From Linnemannia elongata (Eukaryota; Mortierellomycota; Mortierellomycetes; Mortierellales; Mortierellaceae), in NCBI GenBank assembly GCA_036320915.1, contig JAXBDG010000012.1:980501-1044500 (forward strand): a stretch of DNA of 64,000 nt. The letters run 5' to 3'. Each line of letters begins with the position of its first letter. Position 1 is the first letter of the stretch. The notes beneath the pieces are model-generated. The model was not told where the DNA came from and did no database searches. It was given only the letters and a program-made list of their open reading frames with translations. Both the position numbers and the translations under genes were made by a program. Positions 23,782 through 34,832 of this stretch are shown here, in pieces.

Positions 23782-25441
23782 TACACTTTTCTACGCTTTT
23801 CCTGTATATGTGCACGTTCCATTTAACTACTGAATAGATGGCTAGAAGGAATTGATGATCATGCCATCCGTCTTGTGGAGGAGACACTCAAGAAGAAACA
23901 AGAATTATTTATGCCGTTTACACGATCCGGTGGTTACCTGCCTGACCCAGCAGCTGTGCGCGAATTGCAGAATACGATCCAAGAGGAAGGATACCGCTAT
24001 TTTCGGCCTTTGCGAGCCGTCCGGTCGGACTTGCCAAAGTCCTACCGACTTGGCAGTCATCACATGCTGGAGAAAGCGAACACAATTGCCTTTCGGTCAT
24101 CAGCTCCAGAACCGACACCTGCGCCTCCTGGAGACCTTCCAACGTCACCTGTCATTCCGACAAAGTCTTTGACGGCTCCACGAGAGGTGCGATCCAGCCT
24201 CGACTTTGGTGATGGAGCGGGTCCCCAGTCATTAGCCCTTTCAATGGAGACCCTGAATCAGACGTCGCATAGTTCTCTTGGACCTAAGAACAGACCGTTA
24301 CTTCTGGAGACTCCTTTTGAAGGAGCAAGGGACATGCTTCTGTCGGCACGGAAAGCAAGTTGGGGTCAAGTGCTCGCGATCTCTGACACAAACCTGCCTT
24401 CGGATGACCAGGGTCGGGCGGCGGCGACAATCGGTTTCTCCAAACCAACATTGAGAGACATCTTGGAGCAAGAACTAGTGCAGAAGCATGGACAGGCCAA
24501 CGTCTCCAAGTCTATTATACCTGTAACTTCAGGAACCCCCGCGCAAAGGGCCAGCAAATTGTCGCAGAAGGAGCGCAGGAAACAGTTGCAGCAACAGTCA
24601 TCCTCACCTATGTTTGATCAGGACAATGCTCTTGTTTTTTCTCCAGTCCCTCAAGCTTGGGCAAAGGTCAGTCGCACGGCTGCGCTCGATTTGAGCTCTG
24701 CGGGATCCGACAGTAGCGACTTGGCAAATGGAAACAACGCCGCCTCGAAGACAACCACAGCTTTGCCAGGGCTGTCCCTGCTAGATCGTCAACAAAGCGA
24801 GCTTGCTCTCTTCAGATCGCAGCCAAAAGAAATTCCTCGTGTCGCCATAGCGACGTCCAAGCCAGTCAAAGAGACAATGTAAGAAAGGTCTATTGTTCAA
24901 TGTGCAGACAAAAAAAAAAAAGGGACGAGCCGAGAAGATGACCTTAACGTTAACCATGTTACTGAGTTTACTTAGGAGAGCAATTGGAGGAGAACGTCCG
25001 TTTACGGAGGCTCCTTGGCGACTTGATGCTATTCCTGAACCCTTGCGAGCGGTGACGCGCCATCAGAGTCAAATGTACCCGAGCCTGGAGGCGAGCTGCG
25101 CGAGTCAAGGAGGCAGTAAGAGTCAGCTGGCGCAGACGACGAAAGGGACAACATTGATGTCCCCGTTGGCAAGCGAGGCGTCGTCTCTCTCTGGGGCAGG
25201 ATCGCCAGGAATTAGCGGGCTGCAGCCGTCGCCATCGACGGCTCTTTCGTCGTTTGCGATTATCCAGAATCAACAGCTTCGGGATCGGAATTTACTGTTG
25301 AGGGCGAGACATCAGAAGAAGAGTCTGTACCAGATCCAGATTGAGGAGCAGGCCCTGAACCAACTGCGTCTCCAGAGCCTCGAGCGGATGCAGGCCAGGG
25401 CGGTGGAAGGGTCTGGAGAATGGTTTACTATTGGGCATTAG
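20040..25441 (+). CDS. Ankyrin-RCC1-BTB-BTB protein, IBTK type (candidate Cul3 adaptor)
   Basis: Eight exons: 20040-20413, 20537-20609, 20716-21905, 22002-23146, 23279-23392, 23522-23639, 23838-24878, 24976-25441; 1,506 aa. Domains: ankyrin repeats (about 78-165; TTLHRAV, GWTALHRALYLGH, DKDGNTALDV), RCC1-like repeats (about 170-600; LYTWGSN, LWGFGTNGRLG, FTIGNNKYGQLGY, FTFGFNYGQLGY), a BTB with a long acidic insert before it (about 685-820; DVEIQAGKRTLGAHR), a second BTB (about 830-1000; DVRLLLKDGAVMDAHQ) and a long Ser-rich tail ending in a Gln/Arg helix. This order is that of inhibitor of Bruton tyrosine kinase and fission-yeast Btb3. In animals and yeast such proteins act as substrate adaptors of cullin-3 ubiquitin ligases; that role here is inferred. 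ATGs at 20,040 and 20,085 are both possible starts. Confidence 0.88.
20217..20256 (+). repeat. 9-bp in-frame coding repeat
   Basis: About four tandem copies of GACAGGACA inside exon 1 of the IBTK-like gene, encoding Asp-Arg-Thr repeats. Because the unit is a multiple of three, copy-number change would not break the frame. Confidence 0.9.
23699..23776. repeat. TC microsatellite in an IBTK-like intron
   Basis: (TC)n with a few TTT interruptions, about 78 bp, in the intron 23,640-23,837. Confidence 0.95.
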
Positions 25442-25886
25442 TGATATACAATGAAGAATTATTATTTTTTTTGAATGAATGAATGAATGAATGAATGTGT
25501 AAAGATAATTAATTATTTGCGCAGAGGTCTTTTTAGACACTCGATCCCGGGCGCGGAGTAAGCCAGGACGATATTTAGTGCCCCCGCCAGGACCTGGCCC
25601 TCAATGAGGGAGCTGATCAGGCCACTGCTGTTGGTGTCTTGCTTTGCACTAGCACTGTCATGCTATAATAAAAGACAAAAAGTGACTCTGTGCGAGCGTG
25701 ACATTAAGGGGGCAAGTCAGTACTGGGACCGTCACTATTTTTTATATCGCATCCCTCTTTGTCACTGTTTAGATTAATTTTCTGCCTTCTTTATTCGTCG
25801 TTTACCCATGGGGACTTGATTTCTCCAATCTCCGCTCCAATTGTGACTAAAGATTTTTTTGATATTCGCATGCTCGTCCGCGTTTA
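25442..25886. other. Convergent intergenic region
   Basis: These 445 bp separate the stop codons of the IBTK-like gene and the homeodomain gene. They contain six copies of GAAT at about 25,473-25,497 and otherwise no open frame, RNA gene or repeat I can support; they should hold both 3' untranslated regions. Confidence 0.6.
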
Positions 25887-27383
25887 CTAGGTAAATGCGT
25901 GAGACGCGACAAGGGTGAGAGCCTTTTGATGTCTGGGGATCTCAATGCGCACGCCATTGGCATGAGAGTTCGGTCGCCTCTGATTTCTCTTCGTCGAACA
26001 CTTTTGTTGTAGTTGCTGGCGTGACTGTTGTGGTTGACGGTGTTGCTGGTGCCGGCATTGGTTCTGATATTGATGCTTGTGCTGGTGTTGGTGCTGGTAT
26101 GGGTTACTTGTCGCCTGCTCCGCTGATGCCGATGGAATCAAACTGAAATTTCTGTCGGGAGAATGGCTCAATGGGGGGCCGGGTCGAGTCGAAGTTTCAG
26201 CTGGCACTGGCACTGGCACTGGCAGGACTTGACCTCCTCCATTTCGCATCAGTGGACGTTGTCGACTAGAAGTAATCCTGTGACTCGTTGTAAGTTCGTT
26301 AAGGAGCCAAGGCTGAAAAAGATGCCCATGATCGCGATGTATCTCATGATCCCATTGAAGGTATGGAGCTACAACGTCGATCTCCATTCTTTCGTGGTAA
26401 CTCAAGGCCGTTGGAATGGTTTCGGGCGAGCAACTGTCATTGTTATTCTTTCCTGTCTGTTGGTGTTGTAGAATCCCACCAACTTGCTCGGTGTCCATGT
26501 CTTGGGAAATATCGCAGATATTGCTGTACGGCTGATTGTCACCATTCAGAACATCCTGCACATCCAGATCGTTCTGCGTGTCGTTTTCGCCGGCGGATCG
26601 CATCGTACCCTGACTGTTTGAAGGGTGCCTCAGCAAATCGTTCTCACGCCGTAGCTTGGCCCGTCGATTTTGGAACCAGACTTGGATAGTCCGTGGATGG
26701 AGATTCAAATGAGCAGCAAAGACCGACCGATCCTTTGCAGTTGGCTTTTTGTTGGAATGGTATTGTTGAAGAAGGTACTCTGTCTCGTCGGGGCTAAGTC
26801 GTCGACGATGATTTCCCGTCAGTTGAGTCGGAACGCTTGTCGTTGTCAGAAGACGGTGTGAAGAGTGGATGGATGTGCACGAAAAAGATGGTTGAGCGTG
26901 GTTCGATATGGGTGATGCAATAGTTGCTGAAGCGGATGGAGTCGTTTGTGATGGTGATAGAACCTTATGCGTGCGCAGCGCGGATGACAGGCTAAAGTGC
27001 CGGGAGTATTGGTAGGGCTGTCCAGTGGGCGATTGACCGAGCTGTTGACCGTGGTCAATCCAATACTGATCCAAATGGTTGTTGCTTTCATGAGATAGAG
27101 AAGGGCACATCTCCATCGTAGGGAGATATACAGCGCAGGAGCCGCTATGGAGAAAGTAGCAAGAGAGATCGGTTGCAGTTTCCAAGAGAGATGGGTGTGA
27201 AGGCGCTTCGGATATTGAACGGGACGCCATCGACTGAGATGCGATTGCAAGAATATCGCCAGGACTCAAAGGCACGAGATGTGGAAGCAACATGTTTGAT
27301 GAGGGGGTGGTTTGGTGCAAGTGGTGTTGTTGTGGCATATGTTTCTTTGTAGGAATGCCAGACATACTGGAATGGTTTTTCAT
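25887..27383 (-). CDS. Homeodomain transcription factor
   Basis: Single exon, 498 aa. A homeodomain lies at about residues 183-245: RRRLSPDETEYLLQQYH in helix 1, KDRSVFAAHLNLHPRTI in helices 2-3 and the diagnostic WFQNRRAKLRREN recognition helix with Trp, Phe, Asn and Arg in place. The spacing fits a typical 60-residue homeodomain, not a TALE type. The flanks are low complexity: Ser/His-rich before it, and a C-terminal Gln/His stretch (HQHQHKHQYQNQ type) with short Pro-Val repeats encoded by tandem TGGCAC units near 26,205-26,223. It should bind DNA in the nucleus; its targets cannot be read from sequence. It shares a 607 bp upstream region with UFD2. The ATG at 27,381-27,383 is the first in frame. 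Confidence 0.92.
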   Translation of the reverse strand: MKNHSSMSGIPTKKHMPQQHHLHQTTPSSNMLLPHLVPLSPGDILAIASQSMASRSISEAPSHPSLLETATDLSCYFLHSGSCAVYLPTMEMCPSLSHESNNHLDQYWIDHGQQLGQSPTGQPYQYSRHFSLSSALRTHKVLSPSQTTPSASATIASPISNHAQPSFSCTSIHSSHRLLTTTSVPTQLTGNHRRRLSPDETEYLLQQYHSNKKPTAKDRSVFAAHLNLHPRTIQVWFQNRRAKLRRENDLLRHPSNSQGTMRSAGENDTQNDLDVQDVLNGDNQPYSNICDISQDMDTEQVGGILQHQQTGKNNNDSCSPETIPTALSYHERMEIDVVAPYLQWDHEIHRDHGHLFQPWLLNELTTSHRITSSRQRPLMRNGGGQVLPVPVPVPAETSTRPGPPLSHSPDRNFSLIPSASAEQATSNPYQHQHQHKHQYQNQCRHQQHRQPQQSRQQLQQKCSTKRNQRRPNSHANGVRIEIPRHQKALTLVASHAFT

Positions 27384-27655
27384 CGGGGGGGTTTGCTCGT
27401 TTTAAAAGTGTAGAGGGTACAATGTGATCAAGGCGGGCAGAATAAGAACAAGAGAAAGAAGACGAAGGAGATGATGGAGAAGAACAAGAACAAGCATGAG
27501 AAGACGAAGAGGTGGAAGAGTAATATTCAGTTTTTATTCGTTTTGTGGCAATACCCGCTGTATGTAATAAGGTAAGCTCTTCCTTTAGCGATGGCAGATC
27601 TTTCTTTCTATCTGAGAAAGAAAACCCGCCGAATCTCTCTTCTCTTTTCTGCCCC

Positions 27656-27698
<43 letters not shown>

Positions 27699-27990
27699 AT
27701 CATAACCTGTTGAGATCTACGCACAAGGACGCGTGTGGATATTGGACAGAAACCGGGTCAGATCACGTGTCCATGTATATTTGTATGTGCGTGCGTGTGC
27801 TCTATTTCTTTTTCTTTCCTTCTTGTCCTCTTTCCTTTGCCTTGCCTTGCAACCATCACCACATTTCAACAAACCAACCATCTCTACCACAACCGCCACT
27901 CCGACTCGCCCATAGCTATCCCTTCTTCCTCTCTCAAACTCTCTCTCTCACACACACAACCCACCCTCTCATCCAGCACAACCAACACCC
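27384..27990. promoter_or_regulatory. Divergent intergenic region, homeobox gene / UFD2
   Basis: 607 bp between divergent start codons. The first 150 bp are purine-rich on the plus strand (pyrimidine-rich leader of the homeobox gene); a (CT)n run sits at 27,658-27,697 and a T/C-rich leader precedes UFD2. A CACGTG box is at 27,764-27,769. No supported coding frame. Confidence 0.5.
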
Positions 27991-30900
27991 ATGCAGGACG
28001 CGTCTAACGAGGTTCCCCTCACCCAGGAGGAACGAGAGCGGGTAACCCATCGCATTTTTACGGACTAAGGAAATAAAGGACAATGAAAGACCACCACGAT
28101 GTTCCAATCACTCATTGAAATGCTCCTCACTCCTTCTCCCTCTCCCTCCCTCTCTCTCTCTCTTCTCTGCTCTGCTCTTGGTCTCATTTCACCATAGATT
28201 CGCCTCAAGCGACTCGAGAGACTTCAGGCCTCCATGAACACTCAACCGCCGCAGCAACAACAGCAACAACCACAGCAAAAACAGCAGCAGCAAAATCTCA
28301 TAAGGTCCCAGCAGTCCTCCTCCTCCTCCAGTGCTGTCCAAAGCCCTGTCAGCCAAAAGGCGCAACTGGAGGCACCTTCAAGGCCGATGACCACCCAGCC
28401 AAAGGTAGCGCCACCACTTCACATCTTTGTCATACATAGAGGGCCTCGCTATCTTTTTCATGTTAGGTACAGTCTAAAAGCATAATTTGTGCGCTCATAC
28501 TGCAAACTACTGTTTCTTGAATAGTCCCCAAGTCCATCGATCCCGTCTACTCCAAGGCAGCCTTCATTGACCTTCGAGGCATGGCAAAACGAAGCGCTTT
28601 CTCGTATCCTTCAAGTGTCCTTGGTGAGTGCCACTACGCCTGACCATCCACCCAGTGGTCCATGTTTACATCTCTGCCTTTGATCACTAAACAGTTCTTG
28701 TATTTGTTGTTCGCTGGGAACATGATTGTTAGAACAAACACGCTGCTGCTCCATTGCTATTTCTTTCAAGCCTTGCCGAAGAATTGAACAACGAAAATGG
28801 CAAGTCATACTTTACTCCATGCTTTGGACAGGAATCCGGAAATAAGGATACCAACAACAACTACAACAAAAACAACGGGAGTCAGAATTTGTATCTACAA
28901 AAATAACATATATAAAGGACCTACTACTAACTGGTCCAAATACTCTTGCTGTCAATAGAACCGTTGTTAATAAGTCAAGCATCTTTGGACAGGGTCCTGG
29001 TCGATCGCATGTCTGTGGATCCCAACGACAGCTCGAATGCAAGCCTTTTGGATCGTGGACAGCTTCGCCTTACTCTTTTCGATTACCTCCTTGACTGTTG
29101 GCGACGCCTTGAAATGGTCAAATCTCAGACATCTCGCATCAAGGTATACCGCGTTTACTTTTGTTTTAATGTCACTCACCTTGATGGCCATGCCCTACTG
29201 TTGCATTTGTAGCTGAATATAAATTTGAAAACCAGATGCTTATCGTATATGGTTTCATTATCACGGGTGCCTCCATAGACGCTTCCTGCCAATGTCATCG
29301 AAGAGCGAGTACAGTCCTTGAACGCCTCAAAAGGCTTGTTGGTTTCGTACGCCGGACTTGTCATTCAGATGCCAGACATGTTCCCTCAGATTCAAAAGTA
29401 AGGGCAGCAATCGCAACCTTGGCAGGCAAACGTCTCTCGTTAGCTCTATATGCCAGAAATTTGTCACGCTCCCTGGTGCTAATCAATGTTTTTCTTTTTC
29501 ATGCCTGCGACAACATACAATTAGTGGGACCAATCTTGGGGCACAACAACTAATCGACAGACTCCTTGCAGATCCGGACTCGACCAGCGGTGTTCCTATT
29601 GAATTCCTGAAAGATATTGCGGATAGATTCAAGGATGATGGGCTTGAGGCAATCACTCAGCCTCTTGTCGCCGGATTGGCAGCGCGAGCTAGGACAGCGA
29701 CCATTCTGACAGACTGGAGGACTCCACTTCGAGCACTTTTGACACTCGTTGATGTCCCAGCGATGGCAGCTTCTATTCCTCAAGTGGCCACATGGAACCC
29801 CGCAAACGCCACAGCTCGCCAAGTGGAGATCGTTTCGGCTCTGGGCCCGTTCCTGAAGACATCTGGTTTTTGTGCCGATGATGTAAATACAACCGTTTTC
29901 AATGCGAATAGGAACCCAAGTGGAGAGCATTACGGTATCTAAACACATTATCCCCCCTCCCCTATCTTCTTATTCTCTCGAACAATATAGCCATCCGTCG
30001 CAGAACTCTTTGGCACAGGGTTGAAGAGGAACAAGTCTGATGCGAGCGGCGCATTTGCCTCGATCCGTGGGGCTGTCCGTGGCCTTCACACGTCTCTTTT
30101 TCAAGGAGTGAACGGGATTGTTCGGTCCGGAGCGGAGCCAAGGGAGAGGATGCTCGCGTACTTTTACTCTGTGTTGCGTAAGAACGAGCGCAGGTCGCAG
30201 ATGCAGGTCGACCGGGCAACAGTCTCCGGAGATGGTTTTATATACAACATCACAGAGATTTTGATGCGCTTCTGTGATCCGTTCATGGACAGTAGTCACT
30301 CCAAGGTCGACAGGATCTCGCAGACATTTTTCAGGGGCCACTCCAAGATTGACATCAGCAAGGTGACCAGGATATGCGCACCCAAGGAGGTGATTGACGG
30401 ATATGCGGGTAGTGAGGCGCCACTAGAATCGATCAACTTTATCTCGGACATCTTTTTTCTGACCCTGGGGTTCCACCATATTGGAGTCTCCAGGATGTAC
30501 GTCGATTACAAACGGTTCATGAAGGACTTTTACGAGATGAGGGACCAGTATGACCGCCTCAAGGAACAAGAGACGTCCGGCCAGCTCTCTGCAGAGAATG
30601 GACTGTTGATTAAGCGATATGAAGCCCAGCTTGACAAGATGATTACGTTCCGCCTCTCGCTTGAATCTCAGATCTTGGATCCGATCATTTTGGGACACTC
30701 CTTCCAGTTTTACAACCTGGTGATGGTCTGGTTGTTAAGGTTGGTAGATCCTGCACAGGCATACCCGCGAAGTCCTATCAAGCTTCCACTCCCCGCGCGT
30801 CCGTCGGATGACTTTGCCATCCTGCCTGAATACATCTTCGAGGACATTGTCGAGTTTTTCATCTTTGTTCTACGACACTCTCCCGAGACGGTCGCATCAT

Positions 30901-32825
30901 CAACTCTGGATGAACTGGTGACATTCACAATGGTCTTTTTGACCACCCCCGGATACATCAAAAACCCTCACCTGAAGGCGAAGCTCGTTGAGGTAAAACC
31001 ATTGCCATGTCTTTCCACAACGTCAATGCCCTATATCTGGTGTATTGTCAATACTGATGTTTTCGTTGTATGTGTTGATTTATTCCTTCCGTCCTAGATT
31101 CTCTTTTTCATGACGCTCCCCTATCGTGGTCAGAGAAATGACGATACGCTGGGCATCAAGCTAAACACCAACTCGATGGCCTTGCAGTGTCTGATTCCGG
31201 CCATCATGAACTTCTACGTCGAAGTGGAGAACACTGGTCGGCACTCTCAGTTCTACGACAAGTTCAACATCCGCTACAACATTTCGCAGATCCTCAAGTT
31301 TGTGTGGACAAATCCTATCCACAGGGACATGGTCAAGGCTGAAAGTCAGTACGTATCAAATGGAGATGATTTTGTGCCTTCCGTGACAACCTTATTATTG
31401 GGTGATGTGGGGGAATGATACGATGAATGGCTTGTCTTTGCTAACGTCCTTTCCATTTCTTTATGTGCTGATGTTGCCGTTGCTGTCATTGCTTTTGCTG
31501 TTATCTCATGCGGGATACGAAATCATATAGGAAGTCAGAGTCGTTTGTTAGGTTCGCGAACTTGTTGATGAACGACACGACATATTTGCTGGACGAAGGT
31601 CTGAGCAAGTTGGCAGAGATTCATGACATTGAAGTGGAGATGGACGACAAGGTTGCATGGGCAGCCCAGACACCCCAATATCGACAGGAGCGGGAGGGCG
31701 TGCTATCGACAGCGCAGAGACAGGCGTCGTCCTATATCGCATTGGGCAACGAGACAGTGAACATGTTATCATACCTGACTGTGGAAATCAAGGAGCCGTT
31801 TTTGACAGCGGAGATTGTGGATCGTCTTGCGACCATGCTCGACTATAATCTTGTCATCCTGGTTGGCGAAAAAATGTCGAATCTCAAGGTATTGTTTCGT
31901 GTGAGATGATGGTGCCAAGCAGTTGATACGGTGTGTCTGCCTCACTGTGGCTAATGAATTATGCTTATACAAACATTGTCGGGACAAAACTTATTTAAAT
32001 TAATCATTTTATAATGACTGAATGAAATGTAGGTCAAGAACCCAGAGGAGTACCGATTCCAGCCTCGAATTTTGTTGTCGGACATCATCAATATCTACTT
32101 GCATCTGGACACCCCGACTTTTATTGCAGCCCTGGCGAGGGATGATCGCAGCTACAGCGCGGATATCTTTTTTGCAGCCAGCCGGATTCTTGAAGGGCGC
32201 AACCTGAAGAGTCCCGATGAGATTGCCAAGTTGGCGAGGTTGGTTCGCAAGATTGAGGATGTCCGACAGAAGGAGGCCAAGGACGAGGAAGAACTCGGCG
32301 AAATCCCTGACGAATTCCTTGGTAAGATATGCTCTAGAGGTCCTCTTGCTGTTCAATTTGTATCGTTTGACCGTTTCTGCCTCTATGCGAGTTTATTCAG
32401 GTCGATGGTCACTAACGTACTTTTTTTGTTACCTCGTCCGCCTGTGCTTGCGTTCTATTTTTTTCTGTGGATAATGAATGCTCTCACGATCGAATGGCGG
32501 CCGTACATTTATTTATTTTATTTTATTTTTTCCATCCGTGCGCCTGTGAAGATCCACTGCTGTACACGTTAATGGAGGACCCGGTGTTATTGCCGACGTC
32601 GAACATGTCGATTGATAGGAGCACGATCAAGTCCCATCTGTTGTCGGATACTACGGATCCATTCAACCGCATGCCACTCAAGATTAGCGAAGTCATTGAC
32701 AGTAAGTCCTATTTTAGTTTGTTTGTCTGTTGGTTTTGTCTTTTGTCTTTATCATTGTCATTCTCTTTATGGTGTGTGTAATAACAATTAAGGAAGGATA
32801 ATTAATATTTTTTATCTTTCTATTC

Positions 32826-32858
<33 letters not shown>

Positions 32859-32940
32859 TGTTGAGCTTAGGGACAGGATCCGTGCGTGGAAGACGTCTCA
32901 ACGGTCAAAATCGACCACAGTGATGGAAATTGACGAGTGA
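27991..32940 (+). CDS. UFD2: Ubiquitin conjugation factor E4 (U-box ligase) Ufd2
   Basis: Thirteen exons: 27991-28041, 28198-28404, 28525-28623, 28733-28799, 28959-29143, 29279-29397, 29525-29882, 29991-30992, 31098-31348, 31531-31888, 32033-32321, 32552-32701, 32858-32940; 1,072 aa. Ufd2 extends short ubiquitin chains on substrates delivered by Cdc48 and feeds the proteasome. After a Gln-rich N-terminal segment comes the [17 protein letters not shown] motif, then the long Ufd2 core, and at the C-terminus a U-box ([34 protein letters not shown]). The U-box hydrophobic and proline positions are intact. Two splice sites are odd: intron 4 fits only a GC-AG boundary (28,800-28,958), and the last intron ends in A30 right before its AG, instead of pyrimidines. 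The last exon adds 27 codons that finish the U-box helix. Confidence 0.94.
32827..32856. repeat. A30 homopolymer at a UFD2 splice acceptor
   Basis: Thirty consecutive A, followed by the G that completes the AG acceptor (exon starts at 32,858). The intron has only a short pyrimidine stretch (TTTATCTTTCTATTCC) before the A run. Confidence 0.9.
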
Positions 32941-34539
32941 GCAGGAGTGATGTACATGTACTACTACTACTTCTACTACTGTATGTAGTCAACGTGCCTC
33001 TGTAGAATTTATGTACGTAGTAAGTAGACTGAGTAAGAAGGGAACAAGTAGAATGCGAAAAAAAAAAACCAGTGAGTTTTGAGCCCGCTTCATTTTTGCA
33101 TCTCTATTTATTTATTCAGGAACAAAGAAAAAAGGCACAAAATCAACAACAACAAAAACAACAACAGCTACAACTACAACTACATCAGCAAAGATGGCCA
33201 TGCAAGCACAAAATAATGCGTGAGCACACAACCATATATCCAACCCCCTCTTACCCCATGCTACCTACCTACCTACGCCCACCGCTCTCTCAGTCTCATC
33301 CATCAGCATCCATAACTTGTTAGTTGTGTGCAAAGGATGAAAGAGGTCAATAGTTACGAAGAAGGTAAACCCTCCTTCTTCTTCTACTACGTGCGGTGTT
33401 TCCTTGATGATCGCCACGCTTTCAAAAAAAATGGAAGAGGATTCTGTTAATGATGACTGAATTTTGTCTACTTTTTTTCCTTCTCGCTTTGTATCAATAT
33501 CAATCCAAACCAAGATACCACCATGGACTGGATCTCTCTCGCCATGTAACGCTTGTAATGGTGACAGGTGGAGATGGATGTGCTGGAGTGTACCATCGCA
33601 GCTGACCTGCCAACTAATAGGCTCTTCTTTCTGCTAATTGCATGCTTTTCATTTGCGTGGTTCGCTCCTTTCATTTCTCCTTTGCCGGCTCCACTTCGCT
33701 TCAATCGTCCACAACATAAAGTACCCAGCGATCCTCTTGGTTTTGAATCGGGTTTATCACTCGCTGTCAACAAGCGACCAGCGCTTAACTTGGTCCTGAA
33801 ACTTTCTATCCCTTAGAATTCAATGCCACTCAGCGCTCGATTCGTTCGTGAACATTACCTATCCTCCGTATCCCTACAAGAAAAATATATTGAGAAAAAA
33901 AATGGTATCGTCCCCCCCCCCCCCTCCATCCACACACACCAAAGAATCCTGTCCTCTCGCACCACCGTCGCCGCCGAGAAAAAAAAGTAGACGAGGTAAG
34001 CATGTCACCCTTCAAGCATTCATATCTTCATGGGGAAGAGCTACAACGAGTAAGAAAGGGTCAATACAACTTGGAAAATGAAGTCATATCTGATCCTCAT
34101 CAATCCAAAGATGAGGGAAGGTAAGAGGTGGGAGGAAAACAAGAGAGAGCGAAAGGGAAGTGAACACAAGTGAAAGGGTGGATATTACCCTTAAGAAAAT
34201 TGACGCCCAAACTGAAGGTAAATCCCTATCCAGGCACCATCACTGATAACTCTACATGTGTCACTTACTGATCAACAGTAAAAATAACGTTCGACCGTTG
34301 AAGGTGAACAACCTCTCTCTCTCTCCCTCTCTTCACTCTCTCTTCACTCTCTCTTCACTCTCTCTTCACTCTCTCTTCACTCTTCTTGTGGCTCGAATGG
34401 ACACCCTAGCGAAAGCCAATTGCACTGAACAAAGCAATGGAGAAAGTGATAGGGGTAGAAGGACAGAGGAATGGTTTTTAGTATATTGAATGTGCTCTCA
34501 TTTTTCTCTTCTTTTTTAATTCTTCTCTCTCTCTCTCTC

Positions 34540-34575
<36 letters not shown>

Positions 34576-34832
34576 TTTCCTCTTCTTCTTTCATCACCTT
34601 GTACCTTGTACCCTGTCCCACTCCCCTCCACTCCAATTCCTCTTCCTCCTCCACCTCCTCTTTCTCTTCCTCCTCCTCCTCTCCGTTACCTCCTCTCCGT
34701 TCTCGCCCTACTATCCCTCACATCACTCAGAGACAGCTTCGTACATCGTCCTCTCCCTCCCTTCTTGATACCCCCTCCTGGCCACACCCATCCATATCCA
34801 TACCCATATCCATCACGTCCGTATCTTTTTCA
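32941..34832. other. Gene-poor region, UFD2 to FAD monooxygenase
   Basis: 1.9 kb with no gene I can name. 32,941-33,110 should be the UFD2 3' untranslated region. A minus-strand frame is open from about 33,600 to 33,265 without a recognisable domain or good start; I regard it as unproven. 33,900-34,300 shows nothing but short A and C runs. From 34,310 to 34,830 the plus strand is strongly pyrimidine-rich (11-bp repeats at 34,329-34,386, (CT)n at 34,528-34,572) and is the likely leader of the monooxygenase gene. Confidence 0.5.
34329..34386. repeat. 11-bp tandem repeat
   Basis: About five copies of CTCTTCACTCT, about 450-500 bp upstream of the monooxygenase ATG. Confidence 0.9.

Noticed and set aside
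25442..25886. tRNA or small RNA gene in the convergent region
   Set aside because: A short TCGATCCC-like stretch is present, but no cloverleaf could be formed by eye.
33265..33605. Possible small minus-strand gene with an open frame of about 110 codons
   Set aside because: No start codon in good context, no recognised family and no clear splice partner; kept only as an unproven note.
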